From Enterobacteriaceae endosymbiont of Donacia simplex (GTDB lineage: Bacteria; Pseudomonadota; Gammaproteobacteria; Enterobacterales; Enterobacteriaceae): 64,000 nt of DNA. The notes beneath the pieces are model-generated. The model saw nothing but the letters and a program-made list of their open reading frames with translations, ran no database searches and had not been told where the DNA came from. The position numbers and the translations under genes are program-made. Positions 38,349 through 48,003 of this stretch are shown here, in pieces (the first letter of the stretch is position 1; the number at the start of each line of letters is the position of its first letter). The DNA is taken from positions 397,709-461,708 of the forward strand of contig NZ_CP046192.1 in NCBI RefSeq assembly GCF_012568645.1. Reading direction: 5' to 3'.

Positions 38349-39446
38349 ATGTTAAAAAAAAAAGTTATAGTTGCAATGTCTGGTGGAATAGATTCTTCTT
38401 TTACTGCTTGGTTATTAAAAAAACAAAATTATCAAGTAGAAGGATTATTTATGAAAAATTGGGAAGAAGATGATATAAATAATACTTGTAATTTTAAAAA
38501 AGATTTGCATGACGCGGAAAACATTTGTAAAAAATTAAAAATTCGTCTACATAAAATTAATTTTTCATCTGAATATTGGGATTATGTATTTAAAAAATTT
38601 CTTCTTGAATATAAAAAAGGAAATACCCCAAACCCTGATATTTTATGTAATAAAATTATTAAATTTAAATATTTTATGAATTTTGCTATTAATAACTTAG
38701 GAGCTGATTTTATCAGTACAGGTCATTATGTACGTCGTAAAAAAATAAAAAATAATTTTTTTTTATTAAAAGGAATTGATTCTAATAAAGATCAAAGTTA
38801 TTTTTTATATACAATAAAAGAAAAACAATTAAAAAAAATTTTATTTCCTATAGGTGGATTAAAAAAAACAGAAGTAAGATATTTTGCAAATAAACTAAAA
38901 TTTGTTAATGCTAATAAAAAAGATTCTACTGGAATTTGTTTTATAGGTGAAAAGAATTTTCCTAATTTTTTAAATAAATATATATCTTCTCAACCAGGTA
39001 ATATAGTTAATATTAATGGAAAAATTATCGGTAAACATAAAGGATTAATTCATTATACTATAGGACAAAGAAAAGGTATTGGAATAGGAGGTTCTGTTTA
39101 TTTCAAAAATAAACCATGGTATGTTTATAAAAAAAATATAAAAAAAAATATCTTAGTTACAATACAAGGTAGAAAAAATTTGTATTTATATTTTATTGGA
39201 TTAATAGTAAAAGAAATTAATTGGATTAACTTTATACCAAAAGATATAAAAAAAAAATATACGGTTAAAACTAGATATAGACAGAAAGAAGTTAAGTGTA
39301 AAATTATCTTTTTAAAAAAAAATAAAATTAAAGTATATTTATATAATCCTATTTCTTGTATTACAAAAGGACAATCAGCTGTATTTTATTATGGACAAAT
39401 TTGTTTAGGAGGTGGAATTATTGAAAAAGGAATCCCATTAATTTAA
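38349..39446 (+). CDS. mnmA: tRNA-specific 2-thiouridylase MnmA
   Basis: Adds the 2-thio group to U34 of tRNA-Lys, -Glu and -Gln, using sulfur relayed by IscS and the Tus proteins. The ATP pyrophosphatase loop MSGGIDSSFTAWLL is at residues 10-23; the catalytic cysteines are in TPNPDILCNK (about 100) and DSTGICFIGE (about 200). At 365 residues it matches E. coli (368). It precedes potA, which keeps part of the E. coli mnmA-pot neighbourhood with purB, hflD and phoPQ deleted. Confidence 0.97.
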   Translation: MLKKKVIVAMSGGIDSSFTAWLLKKQNYQVEGLFMKNWEEDDINNTCNFKKDLHDAENICKKLKIRLHKINFSSEYWDYVFKKFLLEYKKGNTPNPDILCNKIIKFKYFMNFAINNLGADFISTGHYVRRKKIKNNFFLLKGIDSNKDQSYFLYTIKEKQLKKILFPIGGLKKTEVRYFANKLKFVNANKKDSTGICFIGEKNFPNFLNKYISSQPGNIVNINGKIIGKHKGLIHYTIGQRKGIGIGGSVYFKNKPWYVYKKNIKKNILVTIQGRKNLYLYFIGLIVKEINWINFIPKDIKKKYTVKTRYRQKEVKCKIIFLKKNKIKVYLYNPISCITKGQSAVFYYGQICLGGGIIEKGIPLI

Positions 39447-39488
39447 CTAAAATAAATTTTTTTAATATTTTTTATATAGAGTATTGTT

Positions 39489-40616
39489 ATGGAAAAAAAA
39501 AATTTTAAAAAAATACTAATTAATTTAATTAATATTAATAAGTCATTTTTAGGTAAAAAAATTATTTCTAATTTAAACTTAAGTATTAATGATGGAGAAT
39601 TTATTACTTTATTAGGACCTTCTGGCTCTGGTAAAACAACTATTATACGTTTAATAGCCGGTTTAGAAAAAGTTGATAGTGGTTATATTTTTCTAAATCA
39701 AAAAGAAATAACAAAATATCCAGCAGAACAAAGACAAATAAATACTGTTTTTCAAAGTTATGCATTATTTCCTCATATGTCTGTTTTTGATAATATAGCT
39801 TTTGGGTTAAGAATGCAAAAAAAGACAAATAAAGAAATAAATAATAAAGTTGCAAAAATTTTAGATATAGTACAATTAAAAAATTTTATAAATAATAAAC
39901 CACACGAACTATCTGGAGGTCAACAACAAAGAGTTGCAATAGCAAGAGCTGTAATTAATAAACCAAGAATATTATTATTAGATGAATCATTATCAGCATT
40001 AGATTATAGATTACGTAAAAAAATGCAAAATGAATTAAAAGCTTTACAAAGAAAATTAGGTATTACTTTTATATTTGTTACCCATAATCAAGAAGAAGCT
40101 TTAAGTATTTCAGATCGTATTATTTTATTACGTAATGGTAAAATAGAACAAGATGGTACTCCTAGGGAAATATATGAAGAACCTAAAAATTTATTTGTTG
40201 CTAAATTTATAGGGGATATAAATATTTTTAACGCTAAAATTTTACAAAAATTTGATAATAATCAAGTATTAGCTAATTTAGAAGGTTATATATGTAATAT
40301 TAAAGTTCCATTTCCAATTATTATTGGGGAAAAAATACATGTCTTATTAAGACCAGAAGATCTAAGAATTAAAAAGATTAATAATAAAACTGATTTAACT
40401 ACAGGTTTAATTGGTTATATAAAAGAAAAAAATTATAAAGGAATGACTTTAGAATCTATCTTAAAACTTAATAATGGGAAAATTATTACTGTAAGTCAAT
40501 TTTTTAATGAAAATGATCATTACATTGAACATTCTTTAAATCAAAAAATGTTAATTAATTGGGTAGAAACATGGGAGGTTGTATTACCTTATGAAAAAAA
40601 TAATGAAATATATTAA
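39489..40616 (+). CDS. potA: Spermidine/putrescine ABC transporter ATPase PotA
   Basis: Energises uptake of polyamines with PotB and PotC. Walker A is [12 protein letters not shown] (about residue 43), the signature [14 protein letters not shown], Walker [13 protein letters not shown] and the H-loop [10 protein letters not shown]; the C-terminal regulatory TOBE region follows ([10 protein letters not shown]). The 375 residues match E. coli (378). It is the first gene of potABC, and potB begins within its 3' end. Confidence 0.96.
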   Translation: MEKKNFKKILINLININKSFLGKKIISNLNLSINDGEFITLLGPSGSGKTTIIRLIAGLEKVDSGYIFLNQKEITKYPAEQRQINTVFQSYALFPHMSVFDNIAFGLRMQKKTNKEINNKVAKILDIVQLKNFINNKPHELSGGQQQRVAIARAVINKPRILLLDESLSALDYRLRKKMQNELKALQRKLGITFIFVTHNQEEALSISDRIILLRNGKIEQDGTPREIYEEPKNLFVAKFIGDINIFNAKILQKFDNNQVLANLEGYICNIKVPFPIIIGEKIHVLLRPEDLRIKKINNKTDLTTGLIGYIKEKNYKGMTLESILKLNNGKIITVSQFFNENDHYIEHSLNQKMLINWVETWEVVLPYEKNNEIY

Positions 40617-41457
40617 AAAAATTATAATTTTTATAATTATTAGTTGGTTATTTTTATTTATTTTATTACCTAATATAATAATAATTATCATTAGTTTTTT
40701 AAAAAAAGGAAATTATAATTTATTTATATTTAGATTTTCTTTTAATAATTATGTAAATTTATTTAATTTTCTATACATTAAAATCTTTATAAATTCTTTA
40801 TTTATTTCCTTTATTACAACATTTATATGTCTTTTAATAGGTTATCCTTTTGCATGGTGTTTAACAAAAATATCTAATAAAAAAAAATCTTTAATGTTAT
40901 TTTTCTTATTTTTACCATTTTGGGTTAATTCATTAATTAGAATATATTGTTTAAAAATATTTTTAGGAGTTAATGGTTGGTTAAATAATATTTTACTTTA
41001 TTTTAAAATTATTAATTCTCCTATTCATATAATTTATACTTCTACTGCCGTTATACTAGGATTAGTATATATTTTACTCCCTTTTATGATAGTACCTATA
41101 TATTCTAGTCTTGAAAAATTAGATAAATTTTGTATAGAAGCAGCAAAAGATTTAGGTGCCCAATCTTGGAAAATATTTTTTCATATTATAATACCTTTAA
41201 CTACATCAGGTATTATTGCAGGATGTCTTTTAGTTTTTTTACCTAGTATGGGTATGTTTTATATTTCTGATTTAATGGGGGGATCTAAAAATTTATTAAT
41301 TGGAAATATTATTAAAAACCAATTTTTAAACATTAGAGATTGGCCATTAGGAGCTGCTACTAGTACAATAGTAACATTATTTACGGGTATATTTTTAATA
41401 TTATATTTTAAAACTATTAATTTTTTAAATAAAAAGGAATTTAAAAAAAATGTTTAA
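40591..41457 (+). CDS. potB: Spermidine/putrescine ABC transporter permease PotB
   Basis: Inner-membrane permease with six hydrophobic segments and the EAA loop ([22 protein letters not shown], about residue 190). It matches E. coli PotB well in [18 protein letters not shown] and [28 protein letters not shown]. The start at ATG 40591 fits E. coli MKNTSKF... and follows GGGAGG at 40573-40578; an in-frame TTG at 40579 lies on the ribosome site and is unlikely. It overlaps the end of potA by 26 bases and the start of potC by 8. Confidence 0.95.
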   Translation: MKKIMKYIKKIIIFIIISWLFLFILLPNIIIIIISFLKKGNYNLFIFRFSFNNYVNLFNFLYIKIFINSLFISFITTFICLLIGYPFAWCLTKISNKKKSLMLFFLFLPFWVNSLIRIYCLKIFLGVNGWLNNILLYFKIINSPIHIIYTSTAVILGLVYILLPFMIVPIYSSLEKLDKFCIEAAKDLGAQSWKIFFHIIIPLTTSGIIAGCLLVFLPSMGMFYISDLMGGSKNLLIGNIIKNQFLNIRDWPLGAATSTIVTLFTGIFLILYFKTINFLNKKEFKKNV

Positions 41458-42250
41458 ACATATTTGTAGAATTATTTTTATAAATCTAATTTATTTTTGT
41501 TTTTATATACCTATTATTTTATTAATAATCAATTCTTTTAATTCATCACGTTTTGGTATTATATGGCAAGGATTTAGTACTAAATGGTACAAATTAATTA
41601 TACATAATTATTCTTTATTAGAAGTAACATATCATTCTTTATGTATTGGTTTTATTACTGCTACTTTTACAACATTTATCGGATTATTAACTGCATTATC
41701 ATTATACCATTATAATATACATATTAAATCGTTTATAAATACTTTATTATTTATAGTAATTATTTCTCCTGACATTGTAATGGGTATTTCTTTGTTATTA
41801 TTATTTATTTTATTTAATTTTTCTTTAGGTTTTTGGTCTTTATTATTTTCACATATTACATTTTGTCTTCCATATGTAGTTATAACTATTCATTCTAGAT
41901 TACAAGATTTTGACAATCGTATAATAGAAGTTGCAAAAGATTTAGGTGCTAGTGAAATAATTATTTTAACAAAAATTATCTTTCCAATTATATCTCCAAC
42001 TATTATTTCTAGTTGGTTATTGAGTTTTGCTTTATCTATGGATGATATAACTATATCAACTTTTGTCACAGGTCCTGAATATGAAATATTACCTTTAAAA
42101 ATTTATTCAATGTCAAAAATAGGTATTACACCGGAAATTAATGTTCTGGCAACAATATTAATAATTATATCTTTATTTTTAGTTATTATGAGTAGAATTA
42201 TTTTAGGAAGATATAAAACATATAATCAAATTACATCTTTATTAGATTAG
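41450..42250 (+). CDS. potC: Spermidine/putrescine ABC transporter permease PotC
   Basis: Second permease of the polyamine importer, 266 residues (E. coli 264), with about six membrane segments. The EAA loop reads EVAKDLGASEIIILTKIIFPIISP, and SFALSMDDITISTFVTGPEYEILPLKIYSM is close to E. coli PotC. The start overlaps potB (translational coupling). The E. coli operon continues with potD, the periplasmic binding protein; here convergent mutM follows after 19 bases, so potD is missing from the operon. Confidence 0.95.
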   Translation: MFKHICRIIFINLIYFCFYIPIILLIINSFNSSRFGIIWQGFSTKWYKLIIHNYSLLEVTYHSLCIGFITATFTTFIGLLTALSLYHYNIHIKSFINTLLFIVIISPDIVMGISLLLLFILFNFSLGFWSLLFSHITFCLPYVVITIHSRLQDFDNRIIEVAKDLGASEIIILTKIIFPIISPTIISSWLLSFALSMDDITISTFVTGPEYEILPLKIYSMSKIGITPEINVLATILIIISLFLVIMSRIILGRYKTYNQITSLLD

Positions 42251-42269
42251 TTTTTTTATTTTAAAATAA

Positions 42270-43088
42270 TTATTTTTGACATTTATAACATAGAAATGTA
42301 CTTCTATTTCTTTGAAATATTCTAATAATTTTTGTTTTACATATTGGACATAATTTATCTTTTTTAGCATATACAGAAAAATATTTAGAAAAATTTCCAG
42401 TATTATTATTAGGTAATTTATAATTATTTATAGTAGAACCTCCATATTTTATGGATCTATATAAAATATATTTGATATTTTTAACTAATATGTTAATTTC
42501 TTGTAAATTTAAAGTATTTGATATACGAATCGGTGATATTTTCGATAAAAATAAAGATTCATTAGCATATATATTACCTATTCCTGTCACAATTTTATTA
42601 TCCATTAATAATATTTTAATAGCAATATTTTTTTTTTTTGTATATTTATATAAATATAAACTATTAAAATTATTTTTTAATGGTTCAGGTCCTAATTTTT
42701 TTAAAAATATATTTTTTTGATAATTTTTTATTTCCCATAACCAAAATCCAAATTTTCTAATATCTGTATATCTTAAAATTAAATGATTATCTATAATTAG
42801 ATCAATATGGTCATGTTTATGATATAAATTAATATTTTTATTATTAATAATAGATAATATACCTGTCATACCTAAATGTATAATAATTGTATTTTTTAAT
42901 AGAATTATTATTATATATCTACCTCTTCTTTTAACATCTAAAATTTTTTGATTATTAATTGTAATAATATTATTAGGAACAACATATTTTAATTTCTTAG
43001 TTCTAATTATAGAATAATTAATTATTTTTCCTTTTAATAAAGATTTTAGCATATTTTTAATTACTTCTACTTCAGGTAATTCAGGCAT
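42270..43088 (-). CDS. mutM: Formamidopyrimidine-DNA glycosylase MutM
   Basis: Base-excision repair enzyme removing 8-oxoguanine and cutting the abasic site. It starts MPELPEVEVIKNML with the catalytic Pro and Glu right after Met. A helix-two-turn-helix segment (IVTGIGNIYANESLF) and the C-terminal zinc finger CPIC...CYKC with the preceding GGSTINNY lysine/arginine region are intact. At 272 residues it matches E. coli (269). It lies 5 bases downstream of mnmE, a different place from the E. coli rpmBG-mutM order. Confidence 0.97.
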   Translation of the reverse strand: MPELPEVEVIKNMLKSLLKGKIINYSIIRTKKLKYVVPNNIITINNQKILDVKRRGRYIIIILLKNTIIIHLGMTGILSIINNKNINLYHKHDHIDLIIDNHLILRYTDIRKFGFWLWEIKNYQKNIFLKKLGPEPLKNNFNSLYLYKYTKKKNIAIKILLMDNKIVTGIGNIYANESLFLSKISPIRISNTLNLQEINILVKNIKYILYRSIKYGGSTINNYKLPNNNTGNFSKYFSVYAKKDKLCPICKTKIIRIFQRNRSTFLCYKCQK

Positions 43089-43093
43089 AATTT

Positions 43094-44458
43094 TTATTTA
43101 CCAATACAAAATTGAGAAAAAATATTATTTAATAGATCTTTAGAATAGAATTTTCCAGTAATAGAATCTAATTCTTTTTGTATTAATCTGAAATCTTCAG
43201 ATAATAATTCTATAGAATTTGTATTTAAAAAATTATTTTTTCCTTTTATAAGATATTTATAGATATTATTTAAAGAATTTAAATGTCTTTCTTTTGCTGT
43301 AAATTGATCTTCATTTGTATTAGTATATATAATTTTTTTTTTTATAAAATTCATTAAAATTGAAATTCCTTTTTTAGTTTTAGTAGATATTTTTATAATT
43401 GTATAATTATTATTATATATTATTCCAGGAATATTATTTGTTATATCAATTTTATTACGTATTATAATTATAGGAATTTTTTTAATAAATTTTTTTAAAT
43501 ATTTTTTTATAATTTGAAATAAATGTTTTTCTGATATTTTATCTTCTATTATAAAAAATAAATAATTAGAATTTTTAATTTCTTTAAGAGTTTTTTGAAT
43601 ACCTAATATTTCAATTTGATTATCAGTATCTCTGATACCAGCAGTATCTATAATTTCAACAGGAACTGAATTTATATAAATATTTTCATGTAAAATATCT
43701 CTAGTTGTTCCAGGAATATTAGTAACTATAGAAACATTTTTATTAGTAATTAAATTCATTAAGCTAGATTTACCAGCATTAGGAGGACCAATTAATATTA
43801 TTTTAATTCCTTCTTTAATTTTAATACCATTTGTTACATATTTTATAATATTTATTAAAATTTTTAATAATTTTTCTATTTTTATCAAAATTTTTTTACA
43901 AAAAAGAGCAAAATTAATTTCATAATCAAATTCAAGAAAAGATTCTATTTGACTTCTTAAATTAATAATTATTTTTTTAAGTTCTTTTAATAATAAAGAA
44001 AATTTACCATTCATTAAATTCATTGCTGAAAATACAGCTGCTTTTGAATTAGCAGAAATAATATCAGAAATTGCCTCTGCTTGAGTTAAATCAAATTTCT
44101 TATTTAAAAAAGCTCTTTTAGAAAATTCTCCTGGAGATGCCATTTTAATTCCAGAAATATTTAATATGTTATTGATTAATAAATCTAATAATATAGGGTT
44201 TCCATGACATTGAATTTCTAAAATATCTTCTCCAGTAAAAGAATTAGGTTTTGGAAACCAAATTACTATACCTTTATCTATAATCTTATTTTTATAAAAA
44301 AAAGGTAAGTAATGTGCATATCTTGGTTTAAGATAATTTAATTTTAATGTATATTTTATTACATTTATTACTTTATCTCCAGATATTCTTATAACTCCTA
44401 TACTTCCCTGTCCCAAAGGAGTTGCTCTTGCAATTATCGTATATTTTTTTGTTTCCAT
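43094..44458 (-). CDS. mnmE: tRNA modification GTPase MnmE
   Basis: Works with MnmG to build the 5-substituent on U34. The N-terminal tetrahydrofolate-binding domain starts TIIARATPLGQGSIGVIRISG. The inserted G domain has GPPNAGKSSLMN, G3 DTAGIRD and G4 RNKID, and the protein ends in the family C-terminal CIGK. The 454 residues equal E. coli (454). It follows yidC in the rpmH-rnpA-yidC-mnmE run, conserved except for the loss of yidD. Confidence 0.97.
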   Translation of the reverse strand: METKKYTIIARATPLGQGSIGVIRISGDKVINVIKYTLKLNYLKPRYAHYLPFFYKNKIIDKGIVIWFPKPNSFTGEDILEIQCHGNPILLDLLINNILNISGIKMASPGEFSKRAFLNKKFDLTQAEAISDIISANSKAAVFSAMNLMNGKFSLLLKELKKIIINLRSQIESFLEFDYEINFALFCKKILIKIEKLLKILINIIKYVTNGIKIKEGIKIILIGPPNAGKSSLMNLITNKNVSIVTNIPGTTRDILHENIYINSVPVEIIDTAGIRDTDNQIEILGIQKTLKEIKNSNYLFFIIEDKISEKHLFQIIKKYLKKFIKKIPIIIIRNKIDITNNIPGIIYNNNYTIIKISTKTKKGISILMNFIKKKIIYTNTNEDQFTAKERHLNSLNNIYKYLIKGKNNFLNTNSIELLSEDFRLIQKELDSITGKFYSKDLLNNIFSQFCIGK

Positions 44459-44483
44459 AATTTAAATAATAAAATAGTTATGT

Positions 44484-46115
44484 TTAATAATATTTATTTT
44501 GTATTGTATAAAAAATCCATTTTTGTTGTAAGATAGTTATTAAGTTATTAACTATATAATATAAAACTAATCCTGAAGGAAGCCATAAAAAAAATAAACT
44601 AAAAATAATAGGTATTATATATGTAAATTTTTCTTGTATACTATCTTTATTAAAACTATTCTGAGAAATTTTTTGGATTATTAACATAGTAATACTCATT
44701 ATAATTGGTAAAATATAATATGGATCTTGTGATGATAAATCTTTTATCCAAAAAATAAATGAAGCATGCCTTAATTCTACAGAATTAGTTAATGTATAAT
44801 ATAAAGACAAAAAAATAGGCATTTGTATAATAAAAGGTATAAATCCAGATAATGGATTTAAATTTTCTTTTTTATATAATGAAATTATTTCTTTGGTAAA
44901 TTTTTCTTTGTTATCGCCAAAAATTTCTTTAATTTTTTTAATTTTTGGTTGTAAAAAATTCATTTTAGCAATAGCTATATATTGTTGTTTTGATAAAGGA
45001 TATGTTAATATTCTTATAATTAGAGTAATTATAATTATTGAAAAACCCCAATTTCCTATTAAATTAAATAATAAATTCAATAATTGAAATAATGGTTTTG
45101 ATAAAAAACCAAAAAAACCATAATCTATAGTTAAATCTAAAAAAGGTGCAATTTTAGACATTTTTTCTTGAATTTTAGGACCTATCCATAATTTAGATGA
45201 AAAGTTATATTTTTTCCCAGGTAAAATTAAATAATTAGCAGATTTAAAACCAATACTAATAACATTAGTAAACAATTTTTTTATATATATAGTATTTTTT
45301 TTTGGAAGTTTAGGAATAATCCAAACTGAAGTAAAATATTGTTGTAACATAGCTATCCACCCAGAATTAGCAGAAATATTTATTTTTTTATTTTTTAAAA
45401 TATTAGAAAATTTATATTTTTTAAATTTATTATTTTCTGTAGAAACAGCTACATTATTAAACATATTAGTAGAAATATTATTTTGTTGGTGATCTAAATA
45501 TTTTTTAGGAGTATAACTAGATTTATCTATTTGACCAAATATACCTAAACGAATAGGTTTTTTACTTTTATTAAAAATCTGATGACTAATATTTACTAAA
45601 TAAGTGTCTTTTGTAAAAGAAAATATTTTTATATACAAAATATTTTTTTTTATAAAAAATAAAGGTATTTTTAATATATTTTTATTTTTTTTAAAATTAA
45701 AATTATATGATTTTGAAAAAAATTTAAAATCTTGATTAAAAAATTTATTTTTTTTTAAATTATTTTTTTGGACTATACCACTTTTTATTTGATAAATAAA
45801 ATCACAATTTTTTCTTAATAAAGTAAAAAATTTTTTAGAATTTAATTTATCTAAATAATCTAATAGTTGTACTTTTTCAATAGTACCTCCATAAGGATTA
45901 ATTTGTAAGAGAAATTTATTAGTTTTTACTAAAATATTATTATTTTTAGTAATATTGGAAATATTTTTATATTTATTATCTATATTTATTATATTTTCAT
46001 TAATAACTGGTTTTGTGTTATTTTTAATATAACTATATATTTTTTGCCAATTACCTAAAATAACAACACTACATAAACAAAAAATAATTATAATAATATT
46101 ATTTTTTGAATTCAT
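44484..46115 (-). CDS. yidC: Membrane protein insertase YidC
   Basis: Inserts and folds inner-membrane proteins, alone or with SecYEG. One N-terminal membrane segment (residues 5-27) is followed by the large periplasmic P1 domain (about 50-340) and the five-helix core with DYGFFGFLSKPLFQLL, NWGFSIIIITLIIRIL, the cytoplasmic helical hairpin (KMNFLQPKIKKIKE) and LSGFIPFIIQMPIFLSLYYTL. The length of 543 is near E. coli (548). It lies between rnpA and mnmE; ffh in the same window supplies the co-translational route. Confidence 0.96.
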   Translation of the reverse strand: MNSKNNIIIIIFCLCSVVILGNWQKIYSYIKNNTKPVINENIINIDNKYKNISNITKNNNILVKTNKFLLQINPYGGTIEKVQLLDYLDKLNSKKFFTLLRKNCDFIYQIKSGIVQKNNLKKNKFFNQDFKFFSKSYNFNFKKNKNILKIPLFFIKKNILYIKIFSFTKDTYLVNISHQIFNKSKKPIRLGIFGQIDKSSYTPKKYLDHQQNNISTNMFNNVAVSTENNKFKKYKFSNILKNKKINISANSGWIAMLQQYFTSVWIIPKLPKKNTIYIKKLFTNVISIGFKSANYLILPGKKYNFSSKLWIGPKIQEKMSKIAPFLDLTIDYGFFGFLSKPLFQLLNLLFNLIGNWGFSIIIITLIIRILTYPLSKQQYIAIAKMNFLQPKIKKIKEIFGDNKEKFTKEIISLYKKENLNPLSGFIPFIIQMPIFLSLYYTLTNSVELRHASFIFWIKDLSSQDPYYILPIIMSITMLIIQKISQNSFNKDSIQEKFTYIIPIIFSLFFLWLPSGLVLYYIVNNLITILQQKWIFYTIQNKYY

Positions 46116-46190
46116 TATTTTATGCTCATTTAAATTTATTTGATATTAAAAATAATTATAACTTAAAAATAATAATTATTTTAAAAAAAA

Positions 46191-46538
46191 TTATTTTATT
46201 TTAAAAAAATTCCATATATTTTCTAAATATTTTTTTAAAAAAAAATTATTTATTTTTAAAATATTTTTATTATTTATAATAATAATATAATCCATAATAA
46301 TAAATGAATATTGATTCAAACGAAAATATTCACGTATAGTTCTTTTAAATTTATTTCTCAAGTTTGTTTTTTGAATTATTTTTTTAGGAATAATAATACC
46401 TATACGAGAATATTGCATATAATTTATCTTACTTAAAATAGTATAATATTTATTATTTGATTTAATAGGATTATTAAATACAAAATTAAAATCTAATGAA
46501 GTTAAACGTTTTTTTTTAGAAAAATTTAAATTATTCAT
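46191..46538 (-). CDS. rnpA: Ribonuclease P protein component
   Basis: Basic protein subunit of RNase P, which matures tRNA 5' ends. The signature RNKFKRTIREYFRLNQ corresponds to the RNR motif; KKKRLTSLDFNFVF at the N-terminus and RIGIIIPKK fit the family. At 115 residues it is near E. coli (119). It starts 2 bases after the rpmH stop codon, so translation is probably coupled. yidD, which follows rnpA in E. coli, is lost. Confidence 0.94.
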   Translation of the reverse strand: MNNLNFSKKKRLTSLDFNFVFNNPIKSNNKYYTILSKINYMQYSRIGIIIPKKIIQKTNLRNKFKRTIREYFRLNQYSFIIMDYIIIINNKNILKINNFFLKKYLENIWNFFKIK

Positions 46539-46540
46539 TT

Positions 46541-46693
46541 TTATTTTAATCTTTTGTCTGAAATACTTAAATACATACGATTTTTACTACGACGACGATT
46601 TATTATTTTTCTACCATTTTTTGTTTTCATTCTATTTCTAAATCCATGAGATCTTTTTTTTTTTAATACAGATGGTTGAAAAGTACGTTTCAT
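46541..46693 (-). CDS. rpmH: 50S ribosomal protein L34
   Basis: A 50-residue protein read from ATG 46693 to TAA 46541-46543. It begins [19 protein letters not shown] and continues [19 protein letters not shown], the unmistakable L34 sequence, with a C-terminus slightly longer than E. coli (46 residues). The reading frame passes through an 11-A tract without disruption. It forms the rpmH-rnpA pair and faces dnaN across 150 bases, where dnaA would normally begin. Confidence 0.96.
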   Translation of the reverse strand: MKRTFQPSVLKKKRSHGFRNRMKTKNGRKIINRRRSKNRMYLSISDKRLK

Positions 46694-46843
46694 AAAATTT
46701 ATATTTATACATATTTTAAATAAATTAATTATTACATAAAATTTGTATTTTATATATCATTTTTTAATTTAGATAATTAAAAATTTAATTATGTTATAAT
46801 TATAAAAAAAATTTTATTATAATTTTTTATAAAATATAAAATA

Positions 46844-47965
46844 ATGGAAAATAATATTATTATTAATCGTGAACTATTAATTAAACCATTAAAACATGTA
46901 ACAAATATTATTAATAATAAATCTATACATCCTATTATTAATAATATTTTAATAAAAATTATGGATAATGGAATAATTTTATTTAAAAGTACTAATTTAG
47001 AAATTGAAATCACATCATTTATTAAAAATAAAAATAATAAAAAAAAATATTCAGTTATACTTCAAGGAAAAAAATTTTATAATATATGTCGTAGTTTACC
47101 TAAAAATACTGAAATAACAATATTATTTAGTAATAATAAAGCAATTATATCATCAAAAAATTGTTTTTTTAAAATATCTACTTTACCGGTAGATAATTTT
47201 CCTACTATAGATTTTATAAAATATGATATAGATTTTAATATTAAAGATAAGATAATAAAAAAATTTATATATGCTACTTATTTTTCAATAGCAGATAATG
47301 ATGTAAGAAAATATTTAAACGGTTTATTATTACAAATTAAAAATAATATTTTAAATATTGTATCTACTGACGGACATAGATTATCTATTTACACTTATAT
47401 TATAAATAAAAAAATTATTGATTATTATGTTATAATTCCTAAAAAAAGTATTTTTGAATTATTTAAACTACTTAATAATACTGATGAACTAATTAATATT
47501 AGAATTAATCGTAATAATATTTGTTTTGTTTTTAATAATTTAAAATTTATATCTAAGTTAATTGAAAGTAATTTTCCTAATTATAAAAAAATTATACCGA
47601 AATTTTTTTATAAAGTAATAAAAATTAATCGTATAGAATTAAAAAATTCTTTAAATAGAATATCTATTCTAGTTAATGAAAGAACTAAAGGAATAACATT
47701 ATTATTTAATAATAATTATTTAAAAATATTTAGTAGTAATATTAATAATGAAAGAGTTGAAGAAACATTAGAAATAGAAAAACATAATAATAGTGAAGAA
47801 TATAATATTAATATATCATTAAATATTAATTATTTAATTAATGTTATTAATGTCTTAGAAAGTAGTATTATTAAAATTTCTTTTACTAATAATATTTCTA
47901 GTATTCAAATAGAAGATAATTATGAAAAAAATAAAATTTATTTAATTATGCCAATGAAAATTTAA
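46844..47965 (+). CDS. dnaN: DNA polymerase III sliding clamp (beta subunit)
   Basis: Ring-shaped processivity clamp. The 373 residues (E. coli 366) show the three-domain pattern, with LKHVTNIINNKSIHPIINNILI in domain 1, STDGHRLSIYTYII in domain 2 (E. coli ATDGHRLA), and a C-terminus ending YLIMPMKI (E. coli YVVMPMRL). It is quite divergent and rich in Asn/Ile. The gene directly faces rpmH and precedes gyrB; dnaA upstream and recF downstream, standard in E. coli, are both absent. Confidence 0.95.
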   Translation: MENNIIINRELLIKPLKHVTNIINNKSIHPIINNILIKIMDNGIILFKSTNLEIEITSFIKNKNNKKKYSVILQGKKFYNICRSLPKNTEITILFSNNKAIISSKNCFFKISTLPVDNFPTIDFIKYDIDFNIKDKIIKKFIYATYFSIADNDVRKYLNGLLLQIKNNILNIVSTDGHRLSIYTYIINKKIIDYYVIIPKKSIFELFKLLNNTDELINIRINRNNICFVFNNLKFISKLIESNFPNYKKIIPKFFYKVIKINRIELKNSLNRISILVNERTKGITLLFNNNYLKIFSSNINNERVEETLEIEKHNNSEEYNINISLNINYLINVINVLESSIIKISFTNNISSIQIEDNYEKNKIYLIMPMKI

Positions 47966-48003
47966 AAATTGTATTATTTTTTATAAAAAAATGAGAGTTA
48001 AAT

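Noticed and set aside
42451-42720. 89-residue plus-strand ORF
   Set aside because: Inside mutM on the opposite strand; shadow.
46789-47013. 74-residue minus-strand ORF at the dnaN start, considered as a possible dnaA remnant
   Set aside because: It is hydrophobic antisense of dnaN with no DnaA motifs.
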